A DNA stretch of 64,000 nucleotides from Lepiota brunneoincarnata (taxonomy: Eukaryota > Basidiomycota > Agaricomycetes > Agaricales > Agaricaceae), in assembly GCA_023014365.1 (NCBI GenBank), contig JAEBUN010000012.1:1116001-1180000 (forward strand), read 5' to 3'. The notes below the pieces were generated by a model. That model saw only the letters and a list, made by a program, of their open reading frames with translations. It did no database searches and was not told the origin of the DNA. Positions 1 to 11,142 of this stretch are shown piece by piece. A program made the translations under genes and the position numbers. The stretch's first letter is position 1. Each line of letters opens with the position of its first letter.

Positions 1-442
1 TCCTCATCATTTAGGAGCATCATTCTAGGAGTTCCAATATCAGCAACATAATTTGCTCTCAGGAACTTGCTCCCTAAGTGCCTGGTTATTTATATCACAG
101 CCAGTTGGGTTAGCAAGTTTCCTTGCTAACTCTTATCTAAGGGTTTTTATCTCTTTCTTGGATTCTCCACACCCAGATTCTCAACCCTAATGTCCTAAAA
201 GTTCACTTCCATAGCCTTCAGGCAGTAAGCTAATATTAGAATTTAATTAGCTTCTTTCATTCTTATCAATCTTTATTTTCTAGTCCATCATTTCTGGTCT
301 CTTTTGTTACTATGAGGGAGCATCCATCCCTGAGTACCCTCTTGGATACTCCCATCTGATCTTTTATCTTTCAATACCATCAGAGCTGTTCCAAGGGGAC
401 ATTCTTATCAGGGCATTAGCTAATCCCTACATTCTTTTGTCA
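1..442 (+). repeat. LTR-like repeat I, copy 1 (3' part)
   Basis: This stretch is nearly collinear with 14541-14982; both copies end in CATTCTTTTGTCA. Directly after it, A-family gag sequence begins in mid-frame, so the repeat looks like the 3' part of an LTR inserted in the gag of element A1. The 5' end lies outside the window. No coding capacity was seen. The LTR call rests on the CA end and on the clean junction with gag. Confidence 0.6.
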
Positions 443-1180
443 AGATTATACTGCAAGGCAATTGATTGCTGCATTGCCATGAAAATTGACAAATTAGAGA
501 ACCCTCTGACAACCATCACTGCTTGGTACACCTGAGCAAACAAACTTGATGACAATTTCCACCACATCAATGCCTTATACAGCACCCCCAAAAACATGTT
601 CCCACAAAGAAATCAATATCAACCCAACCGCAGACCAAACCATCCCAATAACAATGTGCCATATGCACAGTTTTACCAAAGAAGTAATGCTCCATGATTT
701 ACACCATGCAATCTGCATGCAATAGAAATAGACCAGACCACAATGGAAGAAGGATATGAAGATCCTTATCCTGAGATTCCACAACCAGAATACACCAAAG
801 GAGACCCTGTCCAAGAATCATTGGAACTAGATACAGTTGTCACTGGACAACAGATGAAAGCTTATCAGAAGCAAGTATGCTTCTGATGTGGAGCAAATGA
901 CTATTGAGTTAGTAAATGCCCACATCCACTACTTGCCAGATGCTTCCCAGGAATGTGTACTAATCCACCACACCCAGCCAGAAACCCAAATTGCACTCCT
1001 TTCCAAGGAAATAAGCCTAATCCTGGCTTTAAACCCCAATAATGCAAGTACTCCCTTGCCATGGCAGAAGTAATATCCCAAATATGCCAAATGGTTGATG
1101 AACTTGACCCCAAGTTACAACAAGAACTCCATTCCACACTAGCTAAGGATCTGGAGATGTGTCCATTCTAGGATTTTTAA
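443..1180 (+). pseudogene. Gag remnant of chromovirus A1
   Basis: The sequence is collinear with the better preserved gag of copy A2 (about 45080-45830) and starts in the middle of the capsid-like region because LTR I truncates it. The zinc knuckle survives as a C-x2-C...H...C pattern around 877-925 but has a TGA in the first Cys pair, also present in A2, and a second stop after it. The end carries the heptamer GGATTTT (1171-1177) followed by a TAA stop. Not functional. Confidence 0.8.
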
Positions 1181-3749
1181 AATGGAATGCTGTTGATTGA
1201 TGCGCCCCTGCACATTCCAGAACTCAGAAGGACTTTACATACTCTCACTCCCAGAAGGACAACTTCTCAATAAACTCTGTACAATTACAACTTTCCCCAA
1301 ATAAACAATCCCTTTGCTACCCATCAAGATTTGGAGTGAATGGACATCAAAACCCATGGCTATCACCTCCCTGATAGACTCAGGAGCCCAAGGGAATTTC
1401 ATTTCCCACAAAGTCATTGAATGACATGGTTATCAAACCAAACAGCTGGACCAACCAATTCCCCTCAGTAATGTGGACAGAACTGACAATCAACATGGCA
1501 AGATCCATGAATACATCAAAATCAGGACCATCATTGATGGAAGAGACTATATGCTAGAAGCATACATCACAAACACCAGTGAGAAAGACCTCATCATTGG
1601 ATTTCCCTGGTTGGAACAATACAATCCCAACATCAACTGGAAAACCAAAACATTCTCTTGGAAACCCCAAATTGACCACCAAGAATTTTCCAAACTCCTC
1701 AGAACCCTATGACAACCTGTCAAACTTAACTCCATCACCATGGACATAATGGCTGGAAAAACCTCTCAACCTGAGGACAACCCAGAAGAATACATCAACC
1801 TCTCAAACTTTGATCTTGACACCTTCTCTTTAGAAAGAGAAATGAATCCAATGCTTCTAACCCCACTAGAAGTAAATGCCAAAGCTACACATGCCACAAT
1901 GCTCCACAATGAGCAATACAACCTGATAAAATCAGTAAACCAAAAAGGAAAACAACCAGAATCAAACAAGGAACCACCTGAGATCCCCCAGAGGTTCACC
2001 TGATGAGCTAAAATATTCAACAAGAAAGCCTCTGAACAATTCCCACCATCAAGAATATTTGATCATGAAATTGAACTAAAATCAACATTTGAAGCAAAAT
2101 CAATGAAACCTTATCAAGTGGCACCTGCTGAAGAAAAAGCACTCAAAGAATTTATAGACAAAAATCTCCAAAAAGGGTACATCCGCCCCTCAAAATCACC
2201 TATGGCATCACCCTTTTTCTTTGTTGCCAAGAAAGGAGGAGACCTCTGACCCTGCCAAGACTATTGTTACCTCAACAATCATATGGTCAAAAATGCATAC
2301 CCAATCCCCATGATTTCCTCTATCATGGATAAACTCAAAGGAGCTAAGTACTTCACTAAGCTCAACATTTGCCTAGGATACAATAATGTCAGAATCAAAG
2401 ATGGCAATCAATGGAAAGCAGTATTCAAGACTCCTATGGGTCTTTTCAAACCAACTGTAATGTTTTTTGGATTATGTAATAGTCCTGTGATGTTCCAACA
2501 TATGATGGACACACTATTCTCCAAAATACTAGAGAAAGGAGGAATCATCATCTATATGGATGACATCCTGATTTATGGAAAAACACAAGAAGAAACCAAC
2601 TGACTCACAGAAAAAGTACTGCAGATCCTGCAGGAAAATGACCTATATCTCAAAACAGAGAAATGCAAGTTCAACAAACAAAGACTCAAATATCTTGGCA
2701 TGATCATCATGCCAGATGAAATCAAAATAGACCCTGGAAAACTCAAGGGAATAGAAGATTGGCCTGTGCCAAAAACCATCTGACAAATCCGAAAATTCAT
2801 TGGATTTTGCAACTTCTACTGGAAGTTCATCTGCAACTATTCACACCACACCAAACCCCTTAACCAACTTCTATCCAAATTGACCAAATTTGAATGGAAA
2901 GAAGAACAACAAAAAGCATTCAAAACACTCAAAAATGAATTCATAAAGGAACTGGTACTCCTAATGCCTGACTCCACAAAACCCTTCAAAATAGAAGCTG
3001 ATGCTTCCAAATTTGCATCAGGAGCTGTCCTGTATCAACACAACATCAACAGAATATGGAAACCCATATCATTCTATTCAAAGACATTTGGACCAGTGGA
3101 ACACAATTACAATATCTATGACAGAGAACTCCTCACCATTATCCAAGCCCTCAAAGAATGGCACCACTATCTCCTTGGCAGTCCCCACATTGTTTGTATT
3201 AGAATAAACCATCAAAACCTCACATACTGGTGCAAACCCCAGAAAATCAATCACCGACAAGCATGATGGGTCCAAACCCTTGCTGATTACAAATTCAAAT
3301 TAGAACATGTCCCAGGATCAAAGATCCCTGCACCAGATGCCCTATCAAGATGACCAGACCACATCCCTGATGAGGATAATGATAATGAAGACATCACCAT
3401 GCTCCCAAACAACCTCTTTGTCACCACAACCAACTTAGAAGATCAAAACATGATTACAGTACTCCCAGAACACCTTTTTATCACCACTGTTGATATGAAA
3501 CTCCAAGAAAAGATCACAGAATCACCCAAATATGATGCTAGAACCACTGAAGCATTCAAACTTCTCAAAGAATCACACCCTAATGCTGCCAATAAAGACT
3601 TTGGAACAGTCCCAACCCCAAACAGTCTACTCTTCATGTTCCAAGAACATGTCATCATTCCAGAAGACCTTCAACTCAGATGTGATGTCATCACAAGAAA
3701 CCATGACCACCCTACACATGGCCACCTTGGAGAACAAGAAACATACTGC
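1171..3749 (+). pseudogene. Pol remnant of chromovirus A1 (PR-RT-RH-start of IN)
   Basis: Aspartic protease with DSGAQGNF near 1378-1401, reverse transcriptase with YMDD at 2553-2564, RNase H with the EADASKFASGA block near 2995, and the start of integrase can be followed across several frames. Many stops are TGA where related copies have CGA-derived codons. The element is cut at 3749 by an H-type LTR just before the integrase zinc-binding region; the matching sequence continues in A2 at about 62310. Order PR-RT-RH-IN makes it Ty3/gypsy. Confidence 0.85.
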
Positions 3750-4334
3750 TGATATGCCAATTTCACACCTATACCTGAATTCCATACTCTGGAACAATTC
3801 TCTACATAGAATCATTGGCTATATCATTAAAGAACTCTATAGAGGATTGGTACTATGTCCTGTAGTAGCCAGTTCAACCAAATTAAGGATATTTAAGCCT
3901 CGGAAGTGTTCAAACCAGCTCATTATCACTAAGCTTAGTAAACCAAGCTATCAGAACACTCTCTGGAGGGATTCAGGACTCTACATAGCCTATCAAATAT
4001 ACTCTGGTTGCATCAAAGGACCTTAAGAGCAGTTTTCTGATGAAAACAAATGTGTTTGAACATAAAGAATGTACCTAGCAGCTGTCACAGGTGTATCACA
4101 CCTATAGCAAGCCCAATAGTGATGACTGGACCATGGGATGGAACATCCAATGTTTGGGAGGCAACACCTGATGCCCAAAACCCTAGAAATATCAAAGACT
4201 CATAATTAATGAGTGCTTTGTGGGTTCTGGCACCTTGGCATACTGCCTAACTGAGATTAATTACAACAGATCAAGGGATTGTCCATCCACTATACATTCT
4301 GATCATAATTGATCCAGAGGCTTAATGTGCTTGT

Positions 4335-4634
4335 TGTTAGGGGAATAAGGGGCCTGGAACCAAGTTGATAATCAAGTGAGGGGCTTCACCCCCAAACCTG
4401 TGCCTATATACTACAGACAGTGCTATAAATACTACAGAATGTCCTGGAACATCAGAGAACAACTATTTACAGCACAAGATCAAGTTCTATCTAAGAATAC
4501 CCATCAGGCAACCTACATCAGAAGAGGAGTAAGAATAGATGAGCAGCAACCCATTACACCAGTTAGATACACTGGGTGATCGGTATACTAAGCTCATTAA
4601 GATTGGGATCTAGCTACCCAGCTGTCCCCTTACA
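4335..4634 (-). repeat. Solo LTR, family G (F-related), 300 bp
   Basis: Begins TGTTAGGGGAATAAGG and ends GTCCCCTTACA, flanked by a 5-bp duplication CTTGT (4330-4334 and 4635-4639). The uninterrupted H-type LTR at about 21250-21275 shows the site without it. The left ~35 bp match the reverse complement of the right end of family F (13595 leftwards), so it is placed on the minus strand. No coding content. Confidence 0.85.
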
Positions 4635-4731
4635 CTTGTGTGGATGTAGAATAATGCAGATGAGCATGGAACACATCTGGCTGGATTGCCATTCATCAAT
4701 CAGAGAAAAACCCATAACCCAGGGCAAGGTA

Positions 4732-4736
4732 GAAAT
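4732..4736. repeat. Target-site duplication of element B (GAAAT)
   Basis: GAAAT at 4732-4736 is repeated at 12979-12983 directly after the 3' LTR. The host sequence is the H-type LTR, where the same position in other copies reads GTAGAAATGCTGCTG without interruption. Confidence 0.95.
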
Positions 4737-5434
4737 TGTTATGAACAGTCCGGACTGGGAGGAACAAGAATTATTATTCGACTTTACAAGATGGGTACAG
4801 GAGACTACAGACCAATTACGGGCACAAGAATACGAAGATGAGGAAGGGGAATACTACACCGCCATGCAGGACCTGGCGAGAGAAGCAGGAATGGAGATAA
4901 CCTTGGAGGATATATTGGAATACCCCGAGGATGAGGAAGATAACCATGGATCAACCGATCCAACCTCCGATACGGATGGAAGCACCGAGAGAATGGAGAG
5001 CGAGAACGGAGAAGACTCCATGGAGATACAATTGGGAGAAGGAGATTATGAGTCAGAGGAAAGCGATGGAACATCGCACAGCAGTAGCGAGAGTACTGAC
5101 TCATTGTAATATAAATAACACTAGGATGCCATCAGCCAGGATGTGCATCATGGTCAGGACTGCGCACGACCAGTAGAACAGCCAAGTAACCTATAACGAG
5201 TATATAGCACCTCATAGGTATATAAGGCCTGTACAAGTAGAGATTAAAGCCTTAAGCTTTAATCTTGTTAACAGCGGTCGTTTACCTCTCTGCCTTAACT
5301 TGGCGTCTTCCCTCGTTATCTCATTGAGCGCGATCCACTAAGCTCTATAAGGCCAACCGTCTCGGACACCTTGTAGAGTGATTGAAGGCCGTCTCCAGTT
5401 ATCCTCGGATACAGAAGGAGCACGGATCATAACA
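4737..5434 (+). repeat. 5' LTR of element B
   Basis: TGTTATGAAC...GATCATAACA, 698 bp. U3 carries an open frame of 122 codons (ATG 4741, stop 5107-5109) coding a very acidic protein; in the 3' copy this frame is joined to an upstream ORF. TATA-like TATATAAGG lies at 5219-5227. It differs from the 3' LTR only at four sites (TG/CG, TG/CG, CG/CA and CG/TG), all consistent with CpG decay. Confidence 0.95.
5219..5265 (+). promoter_or_regulatory. LTR promoter and predicted transcript start of B
   Basis: TATATAAGG at 5219-5227 is followed about 30 nt later by AAGCTTTAATCT (5254-5265), the segment complementary to the primer site. If transcription starts near 5254, as TATA spacing suggests, the first 12 nt of the RNA pair with the primer-binding site. 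An inverted repeat (AGATTAAAGC...GCTTTAATCT, 5241-5265) spans the start. The start itself is inferred. Confidence 0.6.
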
Positions 5435-6361
5435 TTAGATTAAAGCTTCCTTTGGACAACCTCCATCGTACACCCCATGGTATCGGTACGCCTTGTCGCT
5501 ACCCTTCCACACCGGCAGACGATACGCTTTATTGCTATCCGAGTGCCAACCGTATCTGACGACACGCCTTGTCGCTGTCCGGTGATACACCCCCGTAGAG
5601 CAGGCCACCATACCCTCTGCACCCTTGGTCAGACGCACCGAAAGCGTTGATAGGTCATCCACACCTTTAAGTGTTGATTGGGATAACGCACCCGTAAGCG
5701 TTGTATACAGGTCATCCGCACCTTCAAGTGTCGATTGGGATAATGCACCCGCAAGCGTTGTTTATTCACCCTCACCTTCACCTTCGACTTCTTCCCTCCT
5801 CACCCTGTCTACAAACCGAAACGACCCCCTTGCCACCGACTACGAAGAATCCAACAGTTCTGACTGGTCGACAACCGACTCTGAACCCGACTTCACACCC
5901 CCTCCACCACGGACCCTAAAAAGAAAACAAAACCTATACCCCTCACTCGTTCACCCTCTGGTTCCGCACCGTACCCTACACAACCTACCGAGAGAGTTCA
6001 ACGTCGAACAGAAGACCCAGGATACCCAGCACCCCCAGCATCAGTTCTTCAATCCCTACCTAAACAACCACCACCTGAAAGAACTGCCACCTCTACCCGC
6101 TCAAAGCTCGGGGAGCCGATTCATAGAACATCTACCCCATCCTCCGGTCCTCAACCCTCAACAAGTACAAGAACTAGCGACAACACTTCGCAACAGAAAC
6201 CCCCAAGAACATTCTCACCCCTCACATCACCACTTGGATCACCGGTACACTCACCGCCTCGATCCAGTTCCCCTGTACAATCCGAACCATCCAAAGTTAG
6301 CCCCACTACCGGGTCTATTCACACTTCCGACGAGGAATCCACAACCTCTGACATTAACAAT
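5435..6361 (+). other. 5' leader of B with out-of-frame Gag N-terminal region
   Basis: A Ser/Pro-rich reading frame opens at 5625 and contains two in-frame 19-residue repeats with the core SVDWDNAP (57-bp DNA period, about 5654-5770). The gag frame itself is open upstream of its first ATG back to 5885, also Ser/Pro-rich. The two frames meet at the A-rich run 5917-5932. The simplest reading is an older, longer Gag N-terminus now split by a one-base indel. Gag of A2 starts with a similar SPPPP-basic segment. Whether the upstream part is translated is unknown. Confidence 0.5.
5437..5448 (+). promoter_or_regulatory. Self-priming primer-binding site of B
   Basis: AGATTAAAGCTT two nucleotides after the 5' LTR is the exact reverse complement of 5254-5265 in the LTR. 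The match is 12 nt and does not extend on either side. This is the layout known from Tf1, whose transcript 5' end primes reverse transcription. No match to a tRNA 3' end beginning TGG is present here. Confidence 0.7.
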
Positions 6362-7486
6362 ATGGCCTCCTCCGCAAAAATCAATACACCCCCAACCTTT
6401 AATGGAGAGACCGACTATTACCGCCTCTGGAAGGATGCAGTGCAACTATACATCGATGCAAAGCCAGGAGCCTTTTCCGATGACAAGACCAAGATACAAT
6501 TCGCCCTTTCATACATGTCCACCGGCCCCGCCGCAACATGGAGAGGAGCATTCTTGGAATCAAACAAAGAACTTGATGGAAGCCAGACCCTTCCGACATG
6601 GAAGAAATTTCTCGAAGGACTCGATACATCCTTCGCCCCAAACAATGTCCCCGCCGATGCAATGGACAGAATCCGCCACCTCAAACAGAATGGACGATAT
6701 ATCGACGATTACATATCCCAGTTCCAGATACTTGCCTATCAGGCCGACCTTGGAGATGGAGTGGCGGCGGTCAACTATTTCAAGAACGGGCTGGATCGCC
6801 CCGTCGCAATCAAGACAATTAGCCTCAATCCAGGAAACAAACTCAGCGACTGGTTCAAGCAAGCTCGAACAGCATATCAAATACTACAAACTCAACGCGA
6901 CTATATGCAAACTCGAGGAACTCCCTCGTTTCCAACGACTTCGCGCACTCGCCCATTTAAAGGGAAAAGAAATGCTTTTACGCGCCGTGTCCCACTGCCC
7001 TATCAAGCAACGGACCCTAACGCAATGGATATTGACCAACTCGCCGAAGCAGTCTACAACCTCAACTTTGAGGACGAGTCAGATCTACTCGCCGAGGAAG
7101 CTGATGAAGACGAGGAGACCGAAGAAGACAGACTCCACCAGTTGGTACAAGAACACACCCGTGAAGCCCTCAATGCAATCCTCACGGATGCCCAAAGAAA
7201 GGATCTCAAAGAAAAGAGATGCTTCAACTGCCGCAAGACTGGACACTTCGCCCGCGAATGCCCCACCAAGAAGACAATATATCGCCGATCCGAATTACCC
7301 CGCAATTTGGATGCCAGAAACCGGTCAAATGCGATATCCAGAAGAAGACAAGCAAGCTACAGGAAAAAGAACTCGCTATACAACATACTAGAAGATGCAA
7401 CCGACGAAGAAGTCGAGGACATCTACGAACATTTTGCAAATGAATCCAACCACCCAGACGCCCCTCTGGTTAAGGATTTTGCCTAA
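6362..7486 (+). CDS. gag: Gag polyprotein of element B
   Basis: 374 residues from the first ATG in frame (MASSAKIN). Residues 1-200 form a Ty3-type capsid region with the usual FNGETDYYRLW start. Then comes an acidic segment and one zinc knuckle C287-x2-C290-x4-H295-x4-C300 (CFNCRKTGHFARECP) that would bind RNA. The protein packages element RNA in virus-like particles. The last codons contain GGATTTT, a candidate -1 frameshift site into pol. The frame is also open upstream to 5885, so a longer form is possible. No internal stop or frameshift is seen. Confidence 0.93.
   Translation: MASSAKINTPPTFNGETDYYRLWKDAVQLYIDAKPGAFSDDKTKIQFALSYMSTGPAATWRGAFLESNKELDGSQTLPTWKKFLEGLDTSFAPNNVPADAMDRIRHLKQNGRYIDDYISQFQILAYQADLGDGVAAVNYFKNGLDRPVAIKTISLNPGNKLSDWFKQARTAYQILQTQRDYMQTRGTPSFPTTSRTRPFKGKRNAFTRRVPLPYQATDPNAMDIDQLAEAVYNLNFEDESDLLAEEADEDEETEEDRLHQLVQEHTREALNAILTDAQRKDLKEKRCFNCRKTGHFARECPTKKTIYRRSELPRNLDARNRSNAISRRRQASYRKKNSLYNILEDATDEEVEDIYEHFANESNHPDAPLVKDFA
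7474..7480 (+). promoter_or_regulatory. Candidate -1 frameshift heptamer GGATTTT
   Basis: In the gag frame the sequence reads AAG GAT TTT GCC TAA, so the heptamer is G_GAT_TTT, two codons before the gag stop. The pol frame is -1 to gag and is open from 7444, so the heptamer lies within the 43-nt overlap. G_GAU_UUU is a known frameshift site in red clover necrotic mosaic virus. The same heptamer ends gag in A1 and A2. Use in this element is inferred. Confidence 0.6.
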
Positions 7487-10400
7487 GGAGACTAGCCACC
7501 ACGTCTAGCCCTCCACAAAGACCTCCTTCCCTTTCCTATTCACAAAATGATATTAATGTTGTAAAGTTACAGGAATCGTCAGCACGCATAATACATCTAC
7601 CCTGTCGAATCCGAAAACACAAGTTCACCAAGGAAGGACCCGAAAGCGTGGAACTACTCACCCTACTCGACTCAGGAGCAGCAGGAAACTTCATTGACCC
7701 CGGAATGATCAAACAACATTCATTCAAAACAACACCCCTCGATCGACCCATCGAAGTACGAAATGCCGATGGATCTGTTAACGAAAATGGAACAGCCACC
7801 CACTACACGACCCTCAACCTAACGGTTAACGGGAAGAATATGGAGATCAAACCAAAAGTAGTCTCCCTCGGAAGCCCAAGACTCATCCTTGGATTCCCTT
7901 GGCTTGCAGAACACAACCCAGACATCGACTGGGATGCCAAACAACTACGCTGGAGAAACGAACGTTGGGACAACACTATATTCCGAGAACTCATCCAATC
8001 CATGGAACCCGATTGGATCTACAACGACCAACTCAACCACATCTCCACACTAGAGCCCACAAGCTTCGAAGAAATCAACTTCAAAGCCTCCGCATCACAA
8101 TTCCTCGCCGTACAACATGGAGAAAAGAAAAACGACGACCCAAGAAAAGTCGTACCCACGGAATTCCACGAATACCTCCCAGTATTTAGCAAGAAACAAG
8201 CCGAACGATTCCCCCCACAACGACCATGGGATCACAAAATTGAACTCAAGGAATCATTCAAACCAATTGCCATGAAGTCCTACCGACTCTCCCTCAATGA
8301 AGAAAAGGAACTCGACACGTTCCTAGAAGAAAACCTTCAAAAGGGATACATTCGACCATCCGAATCGCCAATGGCATCACCTTTCTTCTTCGTAGGAAAG
8401 AAAGATGGAAAACTACGCCCCTGTCAAGACTACAGGTACCTCAACGAGCATACCGTCAAAAATGCGTACAACCTCCCCCTCATCTCTCATATTCTCGACA
8501 AACTCCGAGGATCAAAGTACTTTACCAAACTCGACGTACGAGCAGGATACAACAACATCTGCATACGCAAAGGAGATGAATGGAAAGGAGCCTTCAGGAC
8601 ACCCCGAGGATTATTCGAACCCACGGTTATGTTCTTTGGAATGTGTAACTCCCCAGCAACATTCCAAACCATGATGGACTCATTATTTCGAAAACTCATC
8701 GACAACGGAGGAGTAATCGTTTACATGGACGACATCCTCATTCACGCAAAAACAAAACAAGAACTTCGACGCCTCACAAGAGAAGTACTCAAGATACTCA
8801 AGGACAACGATCTATACCTCAAAACCGAGAAATGCGAATTTGAACGACAACGACTCGAATATCTAGGAGTTATTATCACTCCCGACTCAGTTTCGATGGA
8901 CCCAGCAAAGCTCAAAGGCATCGCTGAATGGCCAACACCAACTACCCCGCGCGACGTACGAAAATTCATGAGATTTTGCAACTTCTATCGAAAATTCATA
9001 CACCAATACGCCACATGGGCAAAACCTCTCAATGCCCTAATGTCCAAAACCAAGAAATTCGAATGGACAGAAGAATGCCAGAACGCCTTCGATACTCTCA
9101 AAAGGAAATTCCAAAGCGAACCGGTATTAATGGTCCCTGACCGAGACAAACCCTTCGAAATCGAATGCGACGCATCACTATTTGCATCAGGAGCAGTCCT
9201 ACTTCAACGCGACAACAACGGAATTAAACACCCAGTTGCATACTTCTCAAAAGGATTCTCACCAGCCGAACGCAACTATCATTGCTCTGAACAGGAACTC
9301 TTCGCCATCATCCGAGCACTCAAAGAATGGCGCCACCACATAGAAGGATCATCACACAAGACCATCGTATGGTCAGATCACGACAACCTTCGCCGCTGGA
9401 GAAAACCTGAAGACCTCAGCAGAAGACAAGCCCGATGGATTGCCTACATGCAACGATTTGACATCGAAATCCGACATATCCCTGGAAAGAAAAATGGACC
9501 AGCAGATGCCCTTTCCAGACGACCCGATCATGAACCCAAGACAAGAGACAACAAACAGGTCGTTGCACTCCCTGACAAATTCTTCACCCCAGAACAGCCA
9601 CAACATATCCATATTATCGACGAAAACACTAAAAAGGAAATAAAAGAGCTGTGGAAGAAAAAGAAACAGACCGACATCGCCCAAGAAGATGACTCAGGAC
9701 ACCCACATGTTCAAGGAAAGCTATTTATACCACAAGATCTACACCTCAGACGCCGCTTACTGCAAAGAGTACATGACTCACCTACCGCAGGACACCCTGG
9801 AATCGCAGAAACAACTAGAAAACTCCAGGAATACGCCTACTGGCCCGGGATGCGATCATTTGTCAAAAACTACGTCAAAGGATGCGGTACTTGCCAACAA
9901 TACAAGATCAATCGCCACCCCCTAAAACCACCGCTTCAACCTATCCCTGGACCCCGTTCTACCTGTCCATTCTCGAACATCTCGATGGATCTTATCACAG
10001 ACCTACCCCCGGACGGACCCCATGATTCTATACTGGTCGTGGTCGACCAGCTTACGAAGGGGATAATTCTAGAACCTACTGCGAAAACCACCAACGCGGA
10101 CAAGATCGCCGAAATTCTTATCAAACGACTATTCTCTAGATTTGGCCTTCCCGAGAAAGTTCTCAGTGATCGCGACCCCAGATTCGCTGCCAAATCCATG
10201 AAAGAATTCTACAAACAACTCGGAATCGAACAAGCACTCTCTACCGCCTACCACCCCCAGACAGACGGACAAACAGAGCGATTCAATCAAGAAATAGAAC
10301 TCTACCTTGGCATCTATTGCTCATCGAACCCGAACAAATGGGTAAAGGCACTCCCACTCCTGGAATATGTCCACAACTCGAAGACACACGCCGAACACCA

Positions 10401-11142
10401 ACATACCCCATTTGAACTCCTCTATGGATCAAGCCCCAAAGGATTTCCGACCTCCGAGGAGCCAACGAACATTCCAGCAATAGGAGAGAAGTTTAAATAC
10501 CTCGCCAAGATACGCCAAGAAGCTCAAGCTGCGCATGAACAAGCCAGACTAAAAATGGCTGCAAGATATAACCGGCCAGATATCAATCTAAAAGTTGGAC
10601 AGAAGGTTTGGCTCGACAACCGCAACCTCCCAATTCAGTACGCCTCAAAGAAACTGGCCCAACGCCGAGAAGGTCCCTTCACCATAACAAGAAAACTCGG
10701 ACCTGTAACCTATGAACTAAAATTACCCACCAAATGGAAAATTCACAACAAGTTTCATGCGAGCCTCCTAATGCCTGCAGAAGAGAACGACACGCATGGG
10801 GAATACAACACAGCCCCACCACCCGACCTTGTAAATGGAGAAGAAGAATACGAGGTCGAGTCAATACTGCGCCACAGAAAATTCCGGAACAAGTATCAAT
10901 TCCTAGTCAGATGGAAAGGATACCTTCCCACTGAGGATTCCTGGGAGCCAGAAGCAAACCTGGAGAACGCCAAGGAAGTCATTGAAGAATATAAAAGGGC
11001 CCACAAACTAGACAACCCCACCAATGACCCAACCACCCAACACTCGAGCAACCACTCCAGACCTCCCAGAACCAGACAACGATGGACGCCTTCTCATCCG
11101 GGAAAGAATCATATCCCTGGCGAACCGCGTCGAAGGAAATAG
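7474..11142 (+). CDS. pol: Pol polyprotein of element B (PR-RT-RNase H-IN-chromodomain)
   Basis: The frame is open from 7444 to 11142, -1 relative to gag; the start given here is the frameshift site. Counting residues from codon 7648: protease DSGA at D8; RT active site YMDD at 359-362; RNase H first catalytic D at 508 (ECDASLFASGA); integrase zinc-binding H2C2 from H709; integrase D781, D841 and E877, with exactly 35 residues between the last two; chromodomain about 1068-1120 (YEVESILRHR...WKGY...WEP). Every expected catalytic residue is present and there is no stop, so the protein could be functional. The chromodomain suggests targeting to histone-marked heterochromatin. Confidence 0.95.
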   Translation, partial: GFCLRRLATTSSPPQRPPSLSYSQNDINVVKLQESSARIIHLPCRIRKHKFTKEGPESVELLTLLDSGAAGNFIDPGMIKQHSFKTTPLDRPIEVRNADGSVNENGTATHYTTLNLTVNGKNMEIKPKVVSLGSPRLILGFPWLAEHNPDIDWDAKQLRWRNERWDNTIFRELIQSMEPDWIYNDQLNHISTLEPTSFEEINFKASASQFLAVQHGEKKNDDPRKVVPTEFHEYLPVFSKKQAERFPPQRPWDHKIELKESFKPIAMKSYRLSLNEEKELDTFLEENLQKGYIRPSESPMASPFFFVGKKDGKLRPCQDYRYLNEHTVKNAYNLPLISHILDKLRGSKYFTKLDVRAGYNNICIRKGDEWKGAFRTPRGLFEPTVMFFGMCNSPATFQTMMDSLFRKLIDNGGVIVYMDDILIHAKTKQELRRLTREVLKILKDNDLYLKTEKCEFERQRLEYLGVIITPDSVSMDPAKLKGIAEWPTPTTPRDVRKFMRFCNFYRKFIHQYATWAKPLNALMSKTKKFEWTEECQNAFDTLKRKFQSEPVLMVPDRDKPFEIECDASLFASGAVLLQRDNNGIKHPVAYFSKGFSPAERNYHCSEQELFAIIRALKEWRHHIEGSSHKTIVWSDHDNLRRWRKPEDLSRRQARWIAYMQRFDIEIRHIPGKKNGPADALSRRPDHEPKTRDNKQVVALPDKFFTPEQPQHIHIIDENTKKEIKELWKKKKQTDIAQEDDSGHPHVQGKLFIPQDLHLRRRLLQRVHDSPTAGHPGIAETTRKLQEYAYWPGMRSFVKNYVKGCGTCQQYKINRHPLKPPLQPIPGPRSTCPFSNISMDLITDLPPDGPHDSILVVVDQLTKGIILEPTAKTTNADKIAEILIKRLFSRFGLPEKVLSDRDPRFAAKSMKEFYKQLGIEQALSTAYHPQTDGQTERFNQEIELYLGIYCSSNPNKWVKALPLLEYVHNSKTHAEHQHTPFELLYGSSPKGFPTSEEPTNIPAIGEKFKYLAKIRQEAQAAHEQARLKMAARYNRPDINLKVGQKVWLDNRNLPIQYASKKLAQRREGPFTITRKLGPVTYELKLPTKWKIHNKFHASLLMPAEENDTHGEYNTAPPPDLVNGEEEYEVESILRHRKFRNKYQFLVRWKGYLPTEDSWEPEANLENAKEVIEEYKRAHKLDNPTNDPTTQHSSNHSRPPRTRQRWTPSHPGKNHIPGEPRRRK

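Noticed and set aside
5925..7391. A long open frame (to 588 codons from 5625) overlapping gag of B
   Set aside because: Beyond about 5925 it is the out-of-frame reading of the well-supported gag and shows no motif. The strand is poor in T and G, so long open frames arise easily. Only the part before 5925, with in-frame repeats, was kept as a possible Gag extension.
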